Shown here piece by piece: positions 19,797 through 30,299 of a DNA stretch of 64,000 bases. A program made the position numbers and the translations under genes. The notes under the pieces are model-generated. The model worked only from the letters and a program-made list of their open reading frames with translations. It was not told the DNA's origin and ran no database searches. Numbering within the stretch: the first letter of the stretch is position 1; every line of letters starts with the position of its first letter. Origin of the DNA: Prorocentrum cordatum (lineage: Eukaryota > Sar > Dinophyceae > Prorocentrales > Prorocentraceae); the NCBI GenBank assembly GCA_963575745.1, contig CAUYUJ010016366.1:16001-80000 (forward strand). Reading direction: 5' to 3'.

Positions 19797-22700
19797 ATGA
19801 TGGAGGTGCTTGCAGAGGTCCCGACGCACTTCGACAGGCATTCGCAATCGGCGGCAACGCTGGATCGATGTTTTATCTCCCTCCCTGGGCACGTCATCTT
19901 TGCGCACGAGGTACTTCTTCGGGTCCATGCTGATCCTGCTGAGCTGTCTGCTGGGCGGCTCAGTGACCATGGACTGATGCATCTGGTCATTCGCCCGCAG
20001 GCCCCTGCGAGGCACGACCAGAGAGGCATCCCTGCGTTCATCTTTCAGGAACCGCTGTACCGACATATGTATCAGAAGCTGCGCGACCAGACGGAGCTCC
20101 CGAGAGGCGAACCACTGGTGGCGTGGAGCCGGTGCAAGGAGCTGATGATCCTCGCTGCCCGCATGACACGCGATGCGATCATGGCCGGCGTATCTTCCAC
20201 GATGTCCTCCTCGAGTGCGGCGCGCGCTATGGTGCTGCGGGCGACGGCACGTGCTGTGTGGCGCCAGGATGTACGTACTGCGAGCACGTTATGCGCTACT
20301 TCGCCTCTTGCAGCTCAGCACTTGGTTGTGCAGGGAGGACGGGTTGCCCTCCAGAGTGCGGGCGTCTTCGCTAACCAGATCAGCTCCGTCAATGCCGACC
20401 TGGCGACGCAGGCTCAGCAGGAAGCACACGGGGCAGCACGCCGTGCGGCGACTGCAGGCAGGCGGCGCGAGTCTAATCATTGGCGGAAGGTGCAACGGCG
20501 GGCTCAGGCCCGGGGGCGCATTTGGCTACCGTTTCGGCGTGCTTTGGTTCTGCAGGGGATCAAGGTCACGCACAGCGACGACGTCCAGCCGAGGGTGGTG
20601 CGCGATCCCATGGACATGATCCAGGCGCTGCGAGACCATTGGTCCCCGATCTTCGCAGACAAGGCGACCGATTCTGGGGCGGTGGAGCGCTACCTGGATG
20701 AGATCATGCCGCCGCTCGCGGAGCAGCCGCTCCCACTGCCGACGCTGGGGGATCTGGAGCACGTGGCGCGCCACGCGCGCCCGGCGGCTGCGGGCCCCGA
20801 TATGTTGCCGTACCGCGCCTGGCTCTCCTCGGAGGGGTCGCTCGAGATCTTGCACGCGGTAATGATGGAGCTCATGCGAGGCGCCCAGCCGCCTCCTCAA
20901 TTCAATCACTCGTTGATGCTGTTCATCCCGAAGGGTGACCAGCCGCCGTCGGCGACGGAGTGCATTCGGACGCCAGGGGCCCTCAGGCCATTGACACTGA
21001 AGAACTCGGATGCGAAGCTCTGCGCTGCAGCTGGCAATCGCTACTTGCGCACGCTGGCCGCGCAGTGCGTTGACGACGTGCAGCGTGGCTTCATCCGGGG
21101 CCGGACCTTCACAGACAATATCTGGCAGTTGGACCTGCAGGCGCGGGCCCAAGGCGTCGCACCATTCGCGGAGGAGCGTCGCCCAGCCATGTGCTCCTTC
21201 GATGTAGCCGCGGCGTTCCCGTCCCTGGCACGCCACTGGTTGTTCGCCAGTCTGCGGAGATATGGGCTGCCTGCGGAATACCTTCTGCTCGTGCAGGCGC
21301 TGTACGCTGACCAGTGTTGCTGGGTTCGCTCCGGCGGTGCACTCTTCGTGCTGTGCCTTCTGGACTCCGGCGTAGCGCAGGGGTGTCCTCTTAGCGGCAC
21401 TCTATGGGCCCTGGCCTTCAACCCATTCCTCGCTGGCATGCAGAAGATCTTGATTGAGCCTTCAAGCAACGACGTGGCGAGGAGCGCCAGGATGAACATG
21501 GAGTACGACCGGCATGTCCTCCGCTGGCGCTGCGGCAGCCTAGCGGCGTGCGCGGATGACCTCGGACTGATCGTGACCGCCCTCGCGCACATTACACGTT
21601 TGAAGCCGCACTTCGAGGCCATGTCGATTATGGCCGGCCTCCGGCTCCAGCCGTCGAAGTGCGTTCTGGTTCCGCTTTGGGGCATCCTGTCAGATACAGA
21701 CGTTGCTGCTCTCCGCGTGGAACTGGGCACTCTCATGGAGGGATGGGGGGACTTCAGAATTGCGAGCTTCATGAAATACTTGGGCGTCAAGCTCGGCCCG
21801 GGCGCAACGAACGACATGCAGTGGGCGGAGGCGGCAGGCAAGTACCACATGCGCTTGTGTCTACTCCGGGACTGCCCGGCGCCAAACGAGGTGATAGTGC
21901 GCGACTACAACTCGGCGGCGCTGCCCGTGCTGAGCTACCTCATGCAGTTCTTCGTTATAGACCCGAAGCTATATTTCAGCGAACTTGATGGTTTACATCG
22001 CGTCCTGCGCTGCCCTCCCAAGGCGTTCACCAGAAACGACCTGCTCAGCATGCGGCGCTGGGTGTCCATGACGTCCTTCACGTCGATGCTCGCCCTGTCC
22101 TTCGCTACGATGTGGCGCGCAGCGGCGGTCACCATGACAGAGTGGCCGAGATGGCTGGAGAGCTTGCGCGAGCATGCGCTTGAGGAGGGTTTGGCGACAC
22201 GGGTGGTGCAGGGGCTGTGGTCTGCTCCGTTTTGGAAAGAAGAGCGCGCCATGGTCCAGACGTTCGATGACCACCTCTCGGCGCGCCCTCACGCTCGACT
22301 TCGTCGTAACGGCGTTCGCGCGGCAGCCAGTCTCAACAAGGCCCGGAGGGAGATCGAGCAGCACGCGAGGCGTTCCCAGGGACGCGACAGCGTCCCCGTC
22401 CAGAAGGCGATCTACCAGTCCTTGGCCCAGGAGCTTCATGACGACTCCTTCCACGTCACCATCGGGAAGAGATTGGAGAAATGGCTGGCTGAAGATGGCG
22501 AGGTGGTGCCCGGAGACCTCCAGGAAAGGTGGCATCGTCTCCGCGCCACCCTCGCTACCCTGAAGCCTGGGGTGTGCTGGGCGGTGGTGAAAACCTTGGC
22601 TGGAGCATGGCCGACAAGCCACCGAATGCACGTGTTAGATGAGCGCCTGACGTGCAGGTTTGGCTGCCAGGCCGAGGACGACATATGCCATTACCTACGA

Positions 22701-22940
22701 TGCCCGCGCGCTTGGCATTTAGTCTCCCTCCCGAGATGGATCCCTTCCGCACGACTGCTTGTCCGACTCGGCCTCGGGCTTCCGGAGGACCAGATCGAGG
22801 ATGATGAGCTTCAGCGGGCGGCAGTGCGCATAGCTTTGATGTACCACCTGTACAACATCATCCGTCACGAAATCGCAGACAACACCTACGACTACAACAT
22901 GCACACCAGTGCCCTGAGTGCTGCCCGGCAGCGCGTCTAG
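19797..22940 (+). CDS. Non-LTR retrotransposon protein: endonuclease C-terminus + reverse transcriptase + zinc knuckle
   Basis: This 1047-codon frame encodes the copying enzyme of a LINE-type element. Residues ~1-65 are the last part of an EEP (apurinic-endonuclease-like) domain: RPTHFDR-type context, TLDRCFIS and LSDHGLMHL, the final Asp-His pair. Residues ~330-690 are the reverse transcriptase: AAGPDMLPYRAW (334), LMLFIPKGDQ (~373), RPLTLKNSDAKL (~397), QRGFIRGR (~429), motif A FDVAAAFPSL (468), motif B GVAQGCPLSG (525), motif C ACADDLGL (584, both aspartates kept), LQPSKC (617) and FMKYLGVKLG (658). Near the end C953, C957, H965 and C969 form a zinc knuckle. No stop or frameshift interrupts it. 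The Met at 19797 is arbitrary: the frame stays open upstream through QQAYWRRLTGR into a (CCT)n tract, and the first half of the endonuclease is absent. The element is therefore 5'-truncated and probably cannot move unaided, although the reverse transcriptase looks intact. Confidence 0.9.
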   Translation: MMEVLAEVPTHFDRHSQSAATLDRCFISLPGHVIFAHEVLLRVHADPAELSAGRLSDHGLMHLVIRPQAPARHDQRGIPAFIFQEPLYRHMYQKLRDQTELPRGEPLVAWSRCKELMILAARMTRDAIMAGVSSTMSSSSAARAMVLRATARAVWRQDVRTASTLCATSPLAAQHLVVQGGRVALQSAGVFANQISSVNADLATQAQQEAHGAARRAATAGRRRESNHWRKVQRRAQARGRIWLPFRRALVLQGIKVTHSDDVQPRVVRDPMDMIQALRDHWSPIFADKATDSGAVERYLDEIMPPLAEQPLPLPTLGDLEHVARHARPAAAGPDMLPYRAWLSSEGSLEILHAVMMELMRGAQPPPQFNHSLMLFIPKGDQPPSATECIRTPGALRPLTLKNSDAKLCAAAGNRYLRTLAAQCVDDVQRGFIRGRTFTDNIWQLDLQARAQGVAPFAEERRPAMCSFDVAAAFPSLARHWLFASLRRYGLPAEYLLLVQALYADQCCWVRSGGALFVLCLLDSGVAQGCPLSGTLWALAFNPFLAGMQKILIEPSSNDVARSARMNMEYDRHVLRWRCGSLAACADDLGLIVTALAHITRLKPHFEAMSIMAGLRLQPSKCVLVPLWGILSDTDVAALRVELGTLMEGWGDFRIASFMKYLGVKLGPGATNDMQWAEAAGKYHMRLCLLRDCPAPNEVIVRDYNSAALPVLSYLMQFFVIDPKLYFSELDGLHRVLRCPPKAFTRNDLLSMRRWVSMTSFTSMLALSFATMWRAAAVTMTEWPRWLESLREHALEEGLATRVVQGLWSAPFWKEERAMVQTFDDHLSARPHARLRRNGVRAAASLNKARREIEQHARRSQGRDSVPVQKAIYQSLAQELHDDSFHVTIGKRLEKWLAEDGEVVPGDLQERWHRLRATLATLKPGVCWAVVKTLAGAWPTSHRMHVLDERLTCRFGCQAEDDICHYLRCPRAWHLVSLPRWIPSARLLVRLGLGLPEDQIEDDELQRAAVRIALMYHLYNIIRHEIADNTYDYNMHTSALSAARQRV

Positions 22941-22966
22941 GCCTGGAGTTGCCTCCCTGGGCTTCG

Positions 22967-23055
22967 TGTCCTCCTCCTCCTCCTCCTCCTCCTCTTCTTT
23001 CTCATCCGCCTCATCCGTCTCATCCTCATCCTCATCCTCCCCCCCCCCCCTCCTG
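22967..23055. repeat. (TCC)n tract after the retrotransposon
   Basis: TCC triplets begin 27 bp after the stop codon and pass into TCATCC repeats and a C run. The element is thus bracketed by TCC tracts on both sides; this one may be its 3' tail. Confidence 0.85.
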
Positions 23056-23064
23056 CCTCCTCAC

Positions 23065-23235
23065 TCGTTCCCTGGGGCTGTAAACTGCGCAACCGTCGCC
23101 GACTTCGTGGGTTGCTGGGATGTTACACGCGCACCCAGCCGAGACCTCGCGGCTCCTTGTGTGGCTGCGAACTGCACAATTGTCGCCACTTTCGTGGGCT
23201 CCTGGGGGGTTCAGAGAAGGGGGGGGGATTGTGGA
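23065..23235 (+). repeat. ~100 bp satellite, block 1 (about 2 units)
   Basis: Units contain CACCCAGCCGAGACCTCGCG, GGCTGCGAACTGC, CAATTGTCGCCACTTTCGTG and GGCTCCTGGG. The same unit fills 25800-26600 and 27200-28330. Confidence 0.88.
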
Positions 23236-23790
23236 GCCCCGCGCCTTTCGGAGGCTGTTTTCGTATGCTTTTCGTAAGGTTAGTTTTTCGGCTCCATCCT
23301 CCTCCTCTTTCTCGTTCTCCTCCTCCGAGCCCTCGTCCTACCCCCCCCCCCTCATCTTCCTCCTCCTGCTATTTGTTCTCCCGTTGTGGGGATTTCCCAT
23401 CGAATCCTTTTTGTTCTCCAAAAAGGCTTGCCCTATAGGAGTCCTAGCTCATCACAAGTAATTGGTCTTTTCCCCCCCCCCCCCCCCCCCCCCCCCCCCA
23501 TTCTCCAATGACACCCCCGTTTTTCCAGTGGCACCCTTCCTTTTTCCAATGGCACTTGCTTGCTTGCTTTTGCGTGCTTGCCTTCGCTTGATTGCTCTTG
23601 CTTGCCCTTGCTTGCTTGCACTTGATCGCTAGATCTTGCTTGCTTGTTATTGCTCGCTTGCACATGCTTGCGTCCGCTTGCTTGCGCTTCCTTGATGTTG
23701 CTCCTCCCGTTCTCCTCTCGTCCTGCTCCCGTCCTCCTTTCGTCCTCCTCCCATCCTCCTCTCATCCTCCTGCTGTCCTCCCATCTATTT
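23236..23790. repeat. Low-complexity: TCC, poly-C and CTTG tracts
   Basis: TCC/CTC-rich sequence (23290-23375), a C run of almost 30 at ~23471-23498, a CTTG/GCTTG tetranucleotide tract at 23545-23695, then CCTCCTCTCGTCCTCC at 23700-23785. No gene. Confidence 0.9.
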
Positions 23791-23799
23791 GGAGTCAAC

Positions 23800-25650
23800 G
23801 CTGGCTGATATGGTGTTTCCGAAGGATTCCCACTGTGACGGATTCCAATGGAATGCCGGTGTGGTGCGTTCCAAATGATTCTTGGCGTGAGGCTTTCCAA
23901 TCAAACCTTCTTTGTGGTACGTCCCAATGGGTTCCGATTGTGCGGCTTTTCAATTGAATCTCTTTACGCATCCCGGTGGGATCTCTGTTGTCGTGATGCT
24001 TTACAATCGAGACCCCGTGGCGGCGCGTCCCCAAGGATTCCCACAGTGAGGATTTCCCGTAGAACCCTGTTGTGGCGTTTTCCACAGGGTCTTTGTTGCG
24101 AGGGTTTCCAATCTAATATTTGTGCGGTGTTTTCTAGAGGAGTCCTGTCGTGAGGCTTTCCAATCGAATCTTCTCTGCGGCGCTATCCAAAGGATTCCTG
24201 GCGTGAGGCTTCCCAATTGAATCCCTCTGTGATGCGTTCCGATGGATTCTCTTTTGTGCGGCGTTCAAATCGGAGCCCTCAGTGGTGTTTTCTTATAAGC
24301 TTTCCGATGTGAGGCTTTCCAGTCGAATTCGTCAGTGGTGGTTCCCAAAGGATTCCCACTGCGACGGCTCCCAATATAGTGAATGCCATTTGTGTTTTCT
24401 AAAGGCTTCCTGCTGTGAGGTTTTCCAACAGAATCTCTGCGTGGTGCTTTCCAATGGATTCCAATTGGGGGGCTTTCCAATATGAAATCTTGGTGGTGCT
24501 CTCCAAGGAATTATTTTGGTGCTGCTTCCCAGTAGAATCTCCTTCTGGTGCTTACCAAGGGATTCCTGTTGTGACGTTTTCCAATAGAACCCTTTGCGGC
24601 GCGATCGGATCCAAAGAATTTCCATTGTAAGGATTTCCCGTCGACGTCCGTTGTGGCGTTTTCCAAAGGATCCTTGTTGCGAGGTTTTTTCAGTCGAATC
24701 TTCGTGCGGTGTTTTCCAAAGGAGTCTTGTCGTGAGGCGTTCCAATAGAATCCTTCTGCTACGCCATCCAACGGATTCATGTTGTGAGGCTTCCTGGTGG
24801 AACCCCTTTCTGTGGTGGTTACCTGGCGTTTTCCGGAGGATTCCAATGATGATTCTTCCTAACCAAATGCGTGTTGCTAGACAGCGCTTTCCAAGTGATC
24901 CCTTTTGTGAGGCCATACAATGGAATTACTGTGTAGCATGTCGCGCAGTGTTCCAAGCCCGAGGATGGCCAATCTAATATTTTGTGTTGTCCGAAAGCTT
25001 CTTCCTGTGATGATTCCCAAGAGAAACCCTCAGTCGTGTTTTCTGAACGAGTTCGTTTACGACGCTTTCCAAAACATTCCTTGATTGTACTGGTTCCGAA
25101 GGATTCATGTTGCGAGGCCATAGAAACCATGTGGGGTGATTTCCGAAGGATTATTTTGTTGCGGGCGCTCCAATACAACCTTGGTTTGTGTTGTTCAAAG
25201 GATCTCAGTTGTGAAGCCTCCCGGTACAGTATTTCAGACTTCTCCCGACGGGATTCGAATTGTAAGGTTTACCCACAGAGTCCGTCTGAAGCGCTTCCCA
25301 AAGAATTCCAAGCATGCTCGTGTCAAGCAGTATGTGTTTGTAGCGTTTTCTCATGGATCCCTGTTGTGAGGCCATCCACTGGAGCCCCTGTGTAGCACTT
25401 CGCACAGAATTCCGAGCGCGAGGCTTTGCAATCGAATCCTTTTTGTGACGCTTCCTCAAGGAGGATGATTGATATGAACCTCTCAATAAAATCTCTGCGT
25501 GGCGCTTATCAAGAGATTCCTCTGGTGATGCTTTCCCATAGTAACCTTTTTCGCCCGTGCATTTGAATGATGATTTCCAGCGGGTCCCTGTTCCGAGGAC
25601 ATAGAATACCCGTGCTTTCCAAATGTATTCGTCTGTGATGCCTTAGGGTG
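23800..25650. repeat. 26/52 bp satellite, locus 1 (degenerate)
   Basis: The monomer is close to GAGGCTTTCCAATGGAATCC plus 6 bases, alternating with a GGTGCTTTCCAAAGGATTCC form to give a 52 bp dimer. Divergence is high, especially after 24900. Frames on both strands read as LWKAPQRDSIGKP or FPKESCCEAF-like repeats. These are satellite translations. Confidence 0.88.
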
Positions 25651-25679
25651 GAGATGCATATCATGTGTATGCGAAGGAG

Positions 25680-25715
25680 AGGCAAAGGGAGAAAGAGAGA
25701 GAGAGAGAGATAAAC
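25680..25715. repeat. (GA)n tract
   Basis: A short GAGAGA run lies at the boundary between the 26 bp and 100 bp satellites. Confidence 0.9.
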
Positions 25716-25799
25716 TACAATGAGAATGATGAAGATAAGGCTGAAAGCTCGTAACAACTCCTCTGGCACACCGAGGGGCTCCACAATCCCCCAGCCCCT

Positions 25800-26600
25800 T
25801 TGTTCAGCGGAGTGGAGTTACACGCGCATCCAGACGAGACCTCGCGGTTCCTTGTGCAGTTTCGAACTGCGCAACTCTCGCCATTGTCGTGGGTGGTGCT
25901 TGGGAGGCCCAGCGGGGCCAGGCGGGACCTCGCGGCTCTTTGGGTGGCTCCGACCACGCAATTGTCGCCGCTTTGGTGGGATCCTGGGATGTCCAGCGGG
26001 TTAGAGTTTTACGCGGAGCCAGACGAGACCTTGCAGCTCCCCAGGAGGCTCCGAACGGCGTAATATGTCACGATTTTCGTGGGTTCTTGGGAGGTCCATG
26101 GGACGCGGATCCAAACGGGACCTCGCGGTTCCCTGCGTGGCTGCGAGTTGCGCAATTGTCGTTTTTTCCGTGGGTTCTGGGGAGGCTCAGGGGGATGGAG
26201 TTTTACGCGGACCCAAAGGGGACCACGCGGTCTCCCGTGTGGCTCCGAATTAGCAATTGTCGTTTCTTTTGTGGGTTCCTGGGAGGCCCATTGGAGTGGA
26301 GTTGTATATACGCGGATCAAAACGGGACTTGGCGGCTCCTAGGGCAGCTGCGACTTGAGCAAATATCGATAAGCTCGTTTGTCTTTGGGGGGGGGCCCAG
26401 CAGAGTTGAGTTGTACGCGGGCCAAGACGGGACTTGGCGGCTCCTTTGGCGGCTGCGGATTGTTAACGTATCGATGTGTTTGTGTGCCCCTGGACTGGGT
26501 CCAGCAGAGTTGAATCGTACGCGGATCCAGCCGGGACCTCGCGTTTCCCTGACTGGTTGCGAGCTGTCGTTTCTTTCTCGGGCGCTTGGGAGGTCCAGTA
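25800..26600 (+). repeat. ~100 bp satellite, block 2 (about 8 units)
   Basis: Each unit has ACGCG(C/G)A(C/T)CCA, GGGACCTCGCGG, TTGCGCAATTGTCG and GTGGGTTCCTGGGAGGYCCA. Some units carry GAGTTGTACGCGGAYCCA, a subtype not seen in block 3. Confidence 0.88.
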
Positions 26601-27060
26601 GGGATGCAGGAAGCAGCCCATGAAGATGGCGCACGCGCTCGGTCTTGCCAAGTTCCGGCGCGACTGAAGGGAGGTCCTGTTATGCACCGGACGGCGCTGT
26701 TGCATCACAGCACGCAGGGCGCTGGAGCGTCACGTAGTGCATTGCGCTGTCCTCAGTGGCCCATGATAACCCCCTCCTCAGTCGCCCGCTGCGGCAACAC
26801 GGGCGAACCGAGCAGATGTGGCGCATGGCCTCGTCACCCTCGTCATTTTCCTCGTCATCCCCCCCGCTTGCTTCTCCTCCTCCACCTCAGTGTCCCTTCC
26901 TATGTTGCGCAGGTGTGCTGCGTGCGTGGTCCGACATCGGTTCGCGTCGCCTTCCCGGGCGTTGCAGATATTGCAAATTGTTAATGTGTATAACGCGTTC
27001 GCAAGAGTATTCGCCTCATATTCGCCTCATGTCGAGCGAATGGATACGCGCCGGCCAACT
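26601..27060. other. No gene recognised
   Basis: Unique-looking sequence with a TCGTCATC/CTCCTCC-rich patch at 26825-26890. Overlapping short frames have no identifiable motif. Confidence 0.4.
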
Positions 27061-27200
27061 CCGAACCCTCCTGTGTTAGGCTCTCGCGTTGAATAGAGCA
27101 CTGTGCTCTCCATCACTATTCCTCCCTCCCGCCTTCCTTTCCTCCTCCTCATCTTCCTCCTCCTCTTCTTCCTCCTCCACGTCCTCCTCCTCGTGGCTCC
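27061..27200 (+). repeat. ~58 bp dispersed repeat, copy 3, with pyrimidine tail
   Basis: CCGAACCCTCCTGTGTTAGG ... GAATAGAGCACTGTGCTCTC, then CATCACTATTCCTCCCTCC and TCC-rich sequence to ~27197. It lies directly before block 3 of the 100 bp satellite. Confidence 0.7.
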
Positions 27201-28330
27201 CTGCGGGTGTGCGAACTTAGCAAGTGATCACTTCCGTGTGTCCGGGGAGGCAGGGCGGAAGGGGGTTTCACGCATACATCGCACCATGCAAACTCTTGGG
27301 ATGCAAGGCGGAATGGGGTGTCACGCGCACCCCGCCGAGACCTCGCAGTTCCCTGGGTGGCTCCGAAATTCGCAGGTGTTGCCGCTTTCGTGGGTTCCTG
27401 GGAGGCAGGGCGGGGCGGGGTGCCACGCACCTCGTCATGACCTCGCGGCGCACTGGGGGGCTGGAAACCGCGTAGCTGTCGCCAGTTCCGTGGGCCGGGA
27501 GGCAGGTCCGGAGTGGTGTGTCACGTACACTTCGCCGAGACACTCGCGGCTTCCTCGGGGGTCTGCAGCTGCGCAGCTGTCGCCGCTTTCGCGTGCTTCT
27601 GGACGGAACGGCGGAGAGGGGTGTCACGCACACCTCGCCAGGAACTCGCGGCGCCCTGATGGGTCGCGAACTGCCTTACCGTCGCCACTTCCGTGGGCTT
27701 CCGGTGCCACGCACACCTCGCCGAGAGCCCGCGGCGCCCTGGGGGGCTGGCAACTGCGCCACTGCCGCCACGTTCGTGGGCTCCTGGGGGGCAGGGCCGA
27801 GCGGAGTGCCGCACACACACACACAGACAGACACACACAGACACACACAGACACACACACACACACACAGACACACGCACACCACACACACACACACACA
27901 CCTCGCCGAGACCTCGCTGCTCCAGGGGGGGCTGCGAACTGCGCAACAGCCACCCCTTTCGTGGGCTCATGGGAGGTCCAGCGGAGTAGGGTGTCACGCA
28001 CACCTCGTCAAGACCTCGCGGCGGCAGCTCCCTGGAGGACTGCGAATTGCGCAGCTGTCGCCTCTTTCGCGAGCTCCTGGGAGGCACGGCGGAGTCGAGA
28101 TTCATGCACACCTCGCCGAAACCTCTCGGCTCCATGGGGTGCGGCGAAGTGCGCAATTGTCGACACTTTCGTTGCTCGTGGACGCCCCAGCGGAGTGGGG
28201 GTCTACGCAGACCCAGCCGAGACCTCGCCGCTCTTTGGGGGGCTGCGAAGTGCGCGATTGTCGCCAGTTTCGTGGGCTCCTGAGCTGCCCCGCGGAGTTG
28301 AGTTGCGTGATTGCCATTGCTCTCGTTGTC
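27201..28330 (+). repeat. ~100 bp satellite, block 3 (about 11 units) with a (CA)n insert
   Basis: Units have GTGTCACGCRCACCTCGCCG, AGACCTCGCGGC, GGCTGCGAACTGCGCA and GTCGCCRCTTTCGTGGGCTC. A (CA)n/(ACAG)n microsatellite sits inside the array at 27813-27902, expanded from the CGCACACCTCGCC word of a unit. Long frames (460 codons plus, 275 minus) are satellite translations. Confidence 0.9.
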
Positions 28331-28494
28331 GCGGTCTTCTGAATTCACTTCTGGGTGTTCCTACGCCCTGCGGGTCATTCAACACGTTCGTTCCTATTGC
28401 GGTCCTGGTAATAGCTGCCGCATGTTTACAAAGGGTTGCTTACGTCCCCGAGCTCATACTCGGCGGCGGGGCCAAGGGCAAGTGAGAAGGGGCG
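28331..28494. other. No gene seen
   Basis: Short unique stretch after the satellite; no motif. Confidence 0.4.
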
Positions 28495-28672
28495 GGCCTT
28501 CTCGGAAGGACCGGAAGGCCTCGGGCCTTCTCAGAGGCTTTCTAAGCCTTCTTCGAAGACGCAGACAATTTGACAGCAGACCAGAGGGCTTCTGAGAAGC
28601 CCCGCTGCCTTCTGAGAAGGCCTGTTCCTTCTCGCTTCCCCCCTGGGCGAGCGCCCAACGTGCGTTTCCACC
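28495..28672 (+). repeat. Dispersed repeat J, copy 1 (CTTCTGAGAAGCC)
   Basis: It is dense in CTTCTCAGAAGG/CCTTCTGAGAAGG palindromic words. The end, GAGGGCTTCTGAGAAGCCCC ... CTTCTCGCTTCCCCCCTGGG, matches 54040-54122. Confidence 0.7.
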
Positions 28673-28683
28673 GCCTGATGTTG

Positions 28684-28735
28684 CGCCGGGCCTGTCCATC
28701 TACAGGCGGAATCTTCAAAAACGGTGAAAACATGG
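28684..28735 (+). mobile_element. Family C inverted-repeat element, left end (fragment)
   Basis: CGGGCCTGTCCATCTACAGG and CGGAATCTTCAAAA match the left end of the copies at 29671 and 62040. A matching right end is not evident. Confidence 0.5.
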
Positions 28736-29204
28736 ACGGGGGACGATGCCCCTGGCATTGTGTCGACCATTCTGGTGCATATGCTGGGCTATCTTTTTAT
28801 TCCTCGTGCCCACACTCCACCTGTGCGAGGCCACGCCCGACGCAGGCCTGCCGGCGCGGGGGTTGCCACGCCCGCGCAGGCCGCCGCTGCCGCGCCGCGC
28901 GCAGCGAGCTCGGCAGGCCGCGCGCACCGGGGGTCCCCCCTCTGTGCCCGGGGGCGCTCGCTCGGGCCGCGGGCTCCTGGGCTCCCCGGGGGCAGCGCCG
29001 CCCCCCCTCGGCGGCCACAGTCAGGGGCAGCGATGGGGGGGATAGGCACACAGGGCAGTTTTCAAGACATAGGATTGTAAGAAATATAGGATGTTTAATG
29101 CATGATGAATGAGTAAATGTATGCATGAACTCACCGTTGTTTTCAATACTGAATCCCTGCATTTTGAATACATGATCCGCACGCGGAGCATGTATTAAAA
29201 CGGC
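28736..29204. other. No gene seen; GC-rich
   Basis: Open frames here are GC-driven. A short AT-richer stretch (29085-29190) has no motif. Confidence 0.4.
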
Positions 29205-29395
29205 ACTGTAGGGGGGGATGCGCTGACCCCGAATCGCCCATTGATCGCCGAGAGGGGCCCGATGGCCCCAGCCTGCCCAGGAAGTTGCGGATTCTTTGTC
29301 GGGGGCCCATCGCCCATCTATCGGCGTCGTATCGCCGATTCCAGGTGGATGCATCCCCCCTATGCCAGTCCCCCCCTATCATTGCCCTCCATACG
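29205..29395 (+). repeat. Dispersed repeat H, copy 1
   Basis: TCGCCCATTGATCGCCGAGA, GGGGCCCGATGGCCCC, GCCCAGGAAG and TATCGCCGATTCCAGGT, then TGCATCCCCCC, match 54287-54472 nearly throughout. The words ATCGGCGA/TCGCCGAT are self-complementary. Confidence 0.8.
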
Positions 29396-29670
29396 AAGGG
29401 TATGCTTACGCCAGGGTGTGGTTTGCGATCGGCACCGCTGGGGCCTGGGGGGGCACGACGTCGTCCTCGTCGGGCCTCCTCGGGGTGCGGGAGAGCTCTA
29501 TCGAGGCCCCCGCCTAGGGTGCCCCAGGATGTTCCCCCAGGGTGTTCCCCAGGGTGCCCAGGATGTTCCCAGGATGTTCCCCAGGGTGCCGGTTGCAAGC
29601 CACACCTGTGGCAAACCACACGCTTTGGAGTCGCCGCCCCCCTCGCTCCCCATGCCCCCAGGCGCTAGGG
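29396..29670. repeat. GTGCCCCAGGATGTTCCC short tandem repeat
   Basis: At 29518-29590 the words CCCCAGGGTGCCCAGGATGTTCC repeat four to five times. Flanking sequence is unassigned. Confidence 0.6.
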
Positions 29671-29804
29671 TTAAGTCGGGCCTGTCCCTCTGCAGGAGGA
29701 ATATTCAAAACTAGCCGGAAACATAGTCTGTGTACGATGTGTGGACTATTTTAGAGTTTTGTTGTATTTCTTATTTTTCGTCCAAAATCCGCGTGTAGGA
29801 GGAC
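29671..29804 (+). mobile_element. Family C inverted-repeat element, copy 2
   Basis: Left end TTAAGTCGGGCCTGTCCCTC with GCAGGAGGAATATTCAAAA; right end GTCCAAAATCCGCGTGTAGG with AGGACG. The outermost right bases (GCCCGAC in copy 3) are missing. Confidence 0.75.
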
Positions 29805-30299
29805 GGCGGTGATTTGTTCATCGCTGCGGTTTCCACAAAACCTATCACGCCCGAAGGCGGTAGTAAGGAGTCGCATGGTTCCTCTCCTCTTACTCCTCCC
29901 CCCCTCTCCGGAGATCGCACTGCGCTGCTAGGGATCACCCTGAACGGCTTCGCACGAGAGCTACTTTGACAAGCGGCTGCCTGGTGCGCTGCTGAAAAGA
30001 TATTCGTCGTTGCGGCATCCCGGCAACGGCACTCCTGCGCCCCACCAAAATCGGCGGCCCGCGACGGAGAGGGTGTCTTTTTTGCTCGTGGATGTGCTCG
30101 AGAGATCCGGGCCCACACGTCGTGAGCAAGTCGTGTCGTCGAAGACTTGAGCTCCACCCCGGCCCCGGAAGGAGGGGGAGAAGGGGCACGCGACGAGCAG
30201 GGGCTCACCCCTTTGCCCTCCCAGGAGCGCCTCCTCGCGATGGACTTCCACAACATCAAGAGCAACACCCAGGCGGCAGCTGCCAAGCGGGAGAAGGAG
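29805..30299. other. No gene recognised
   Basis: Overlapping frames on both strands (up to 194 codons plus, 190 minus) show no family motif. Confidence 0.4.

Noticed and set aside
27103-28485. 460-codon plus frame with Cys/His-rich repeats, possible zinc-finger array
   Set aside because: It spans the ~100 bp satellite and the (CA)n tract; Cys and His spacing changes from unit to unit.
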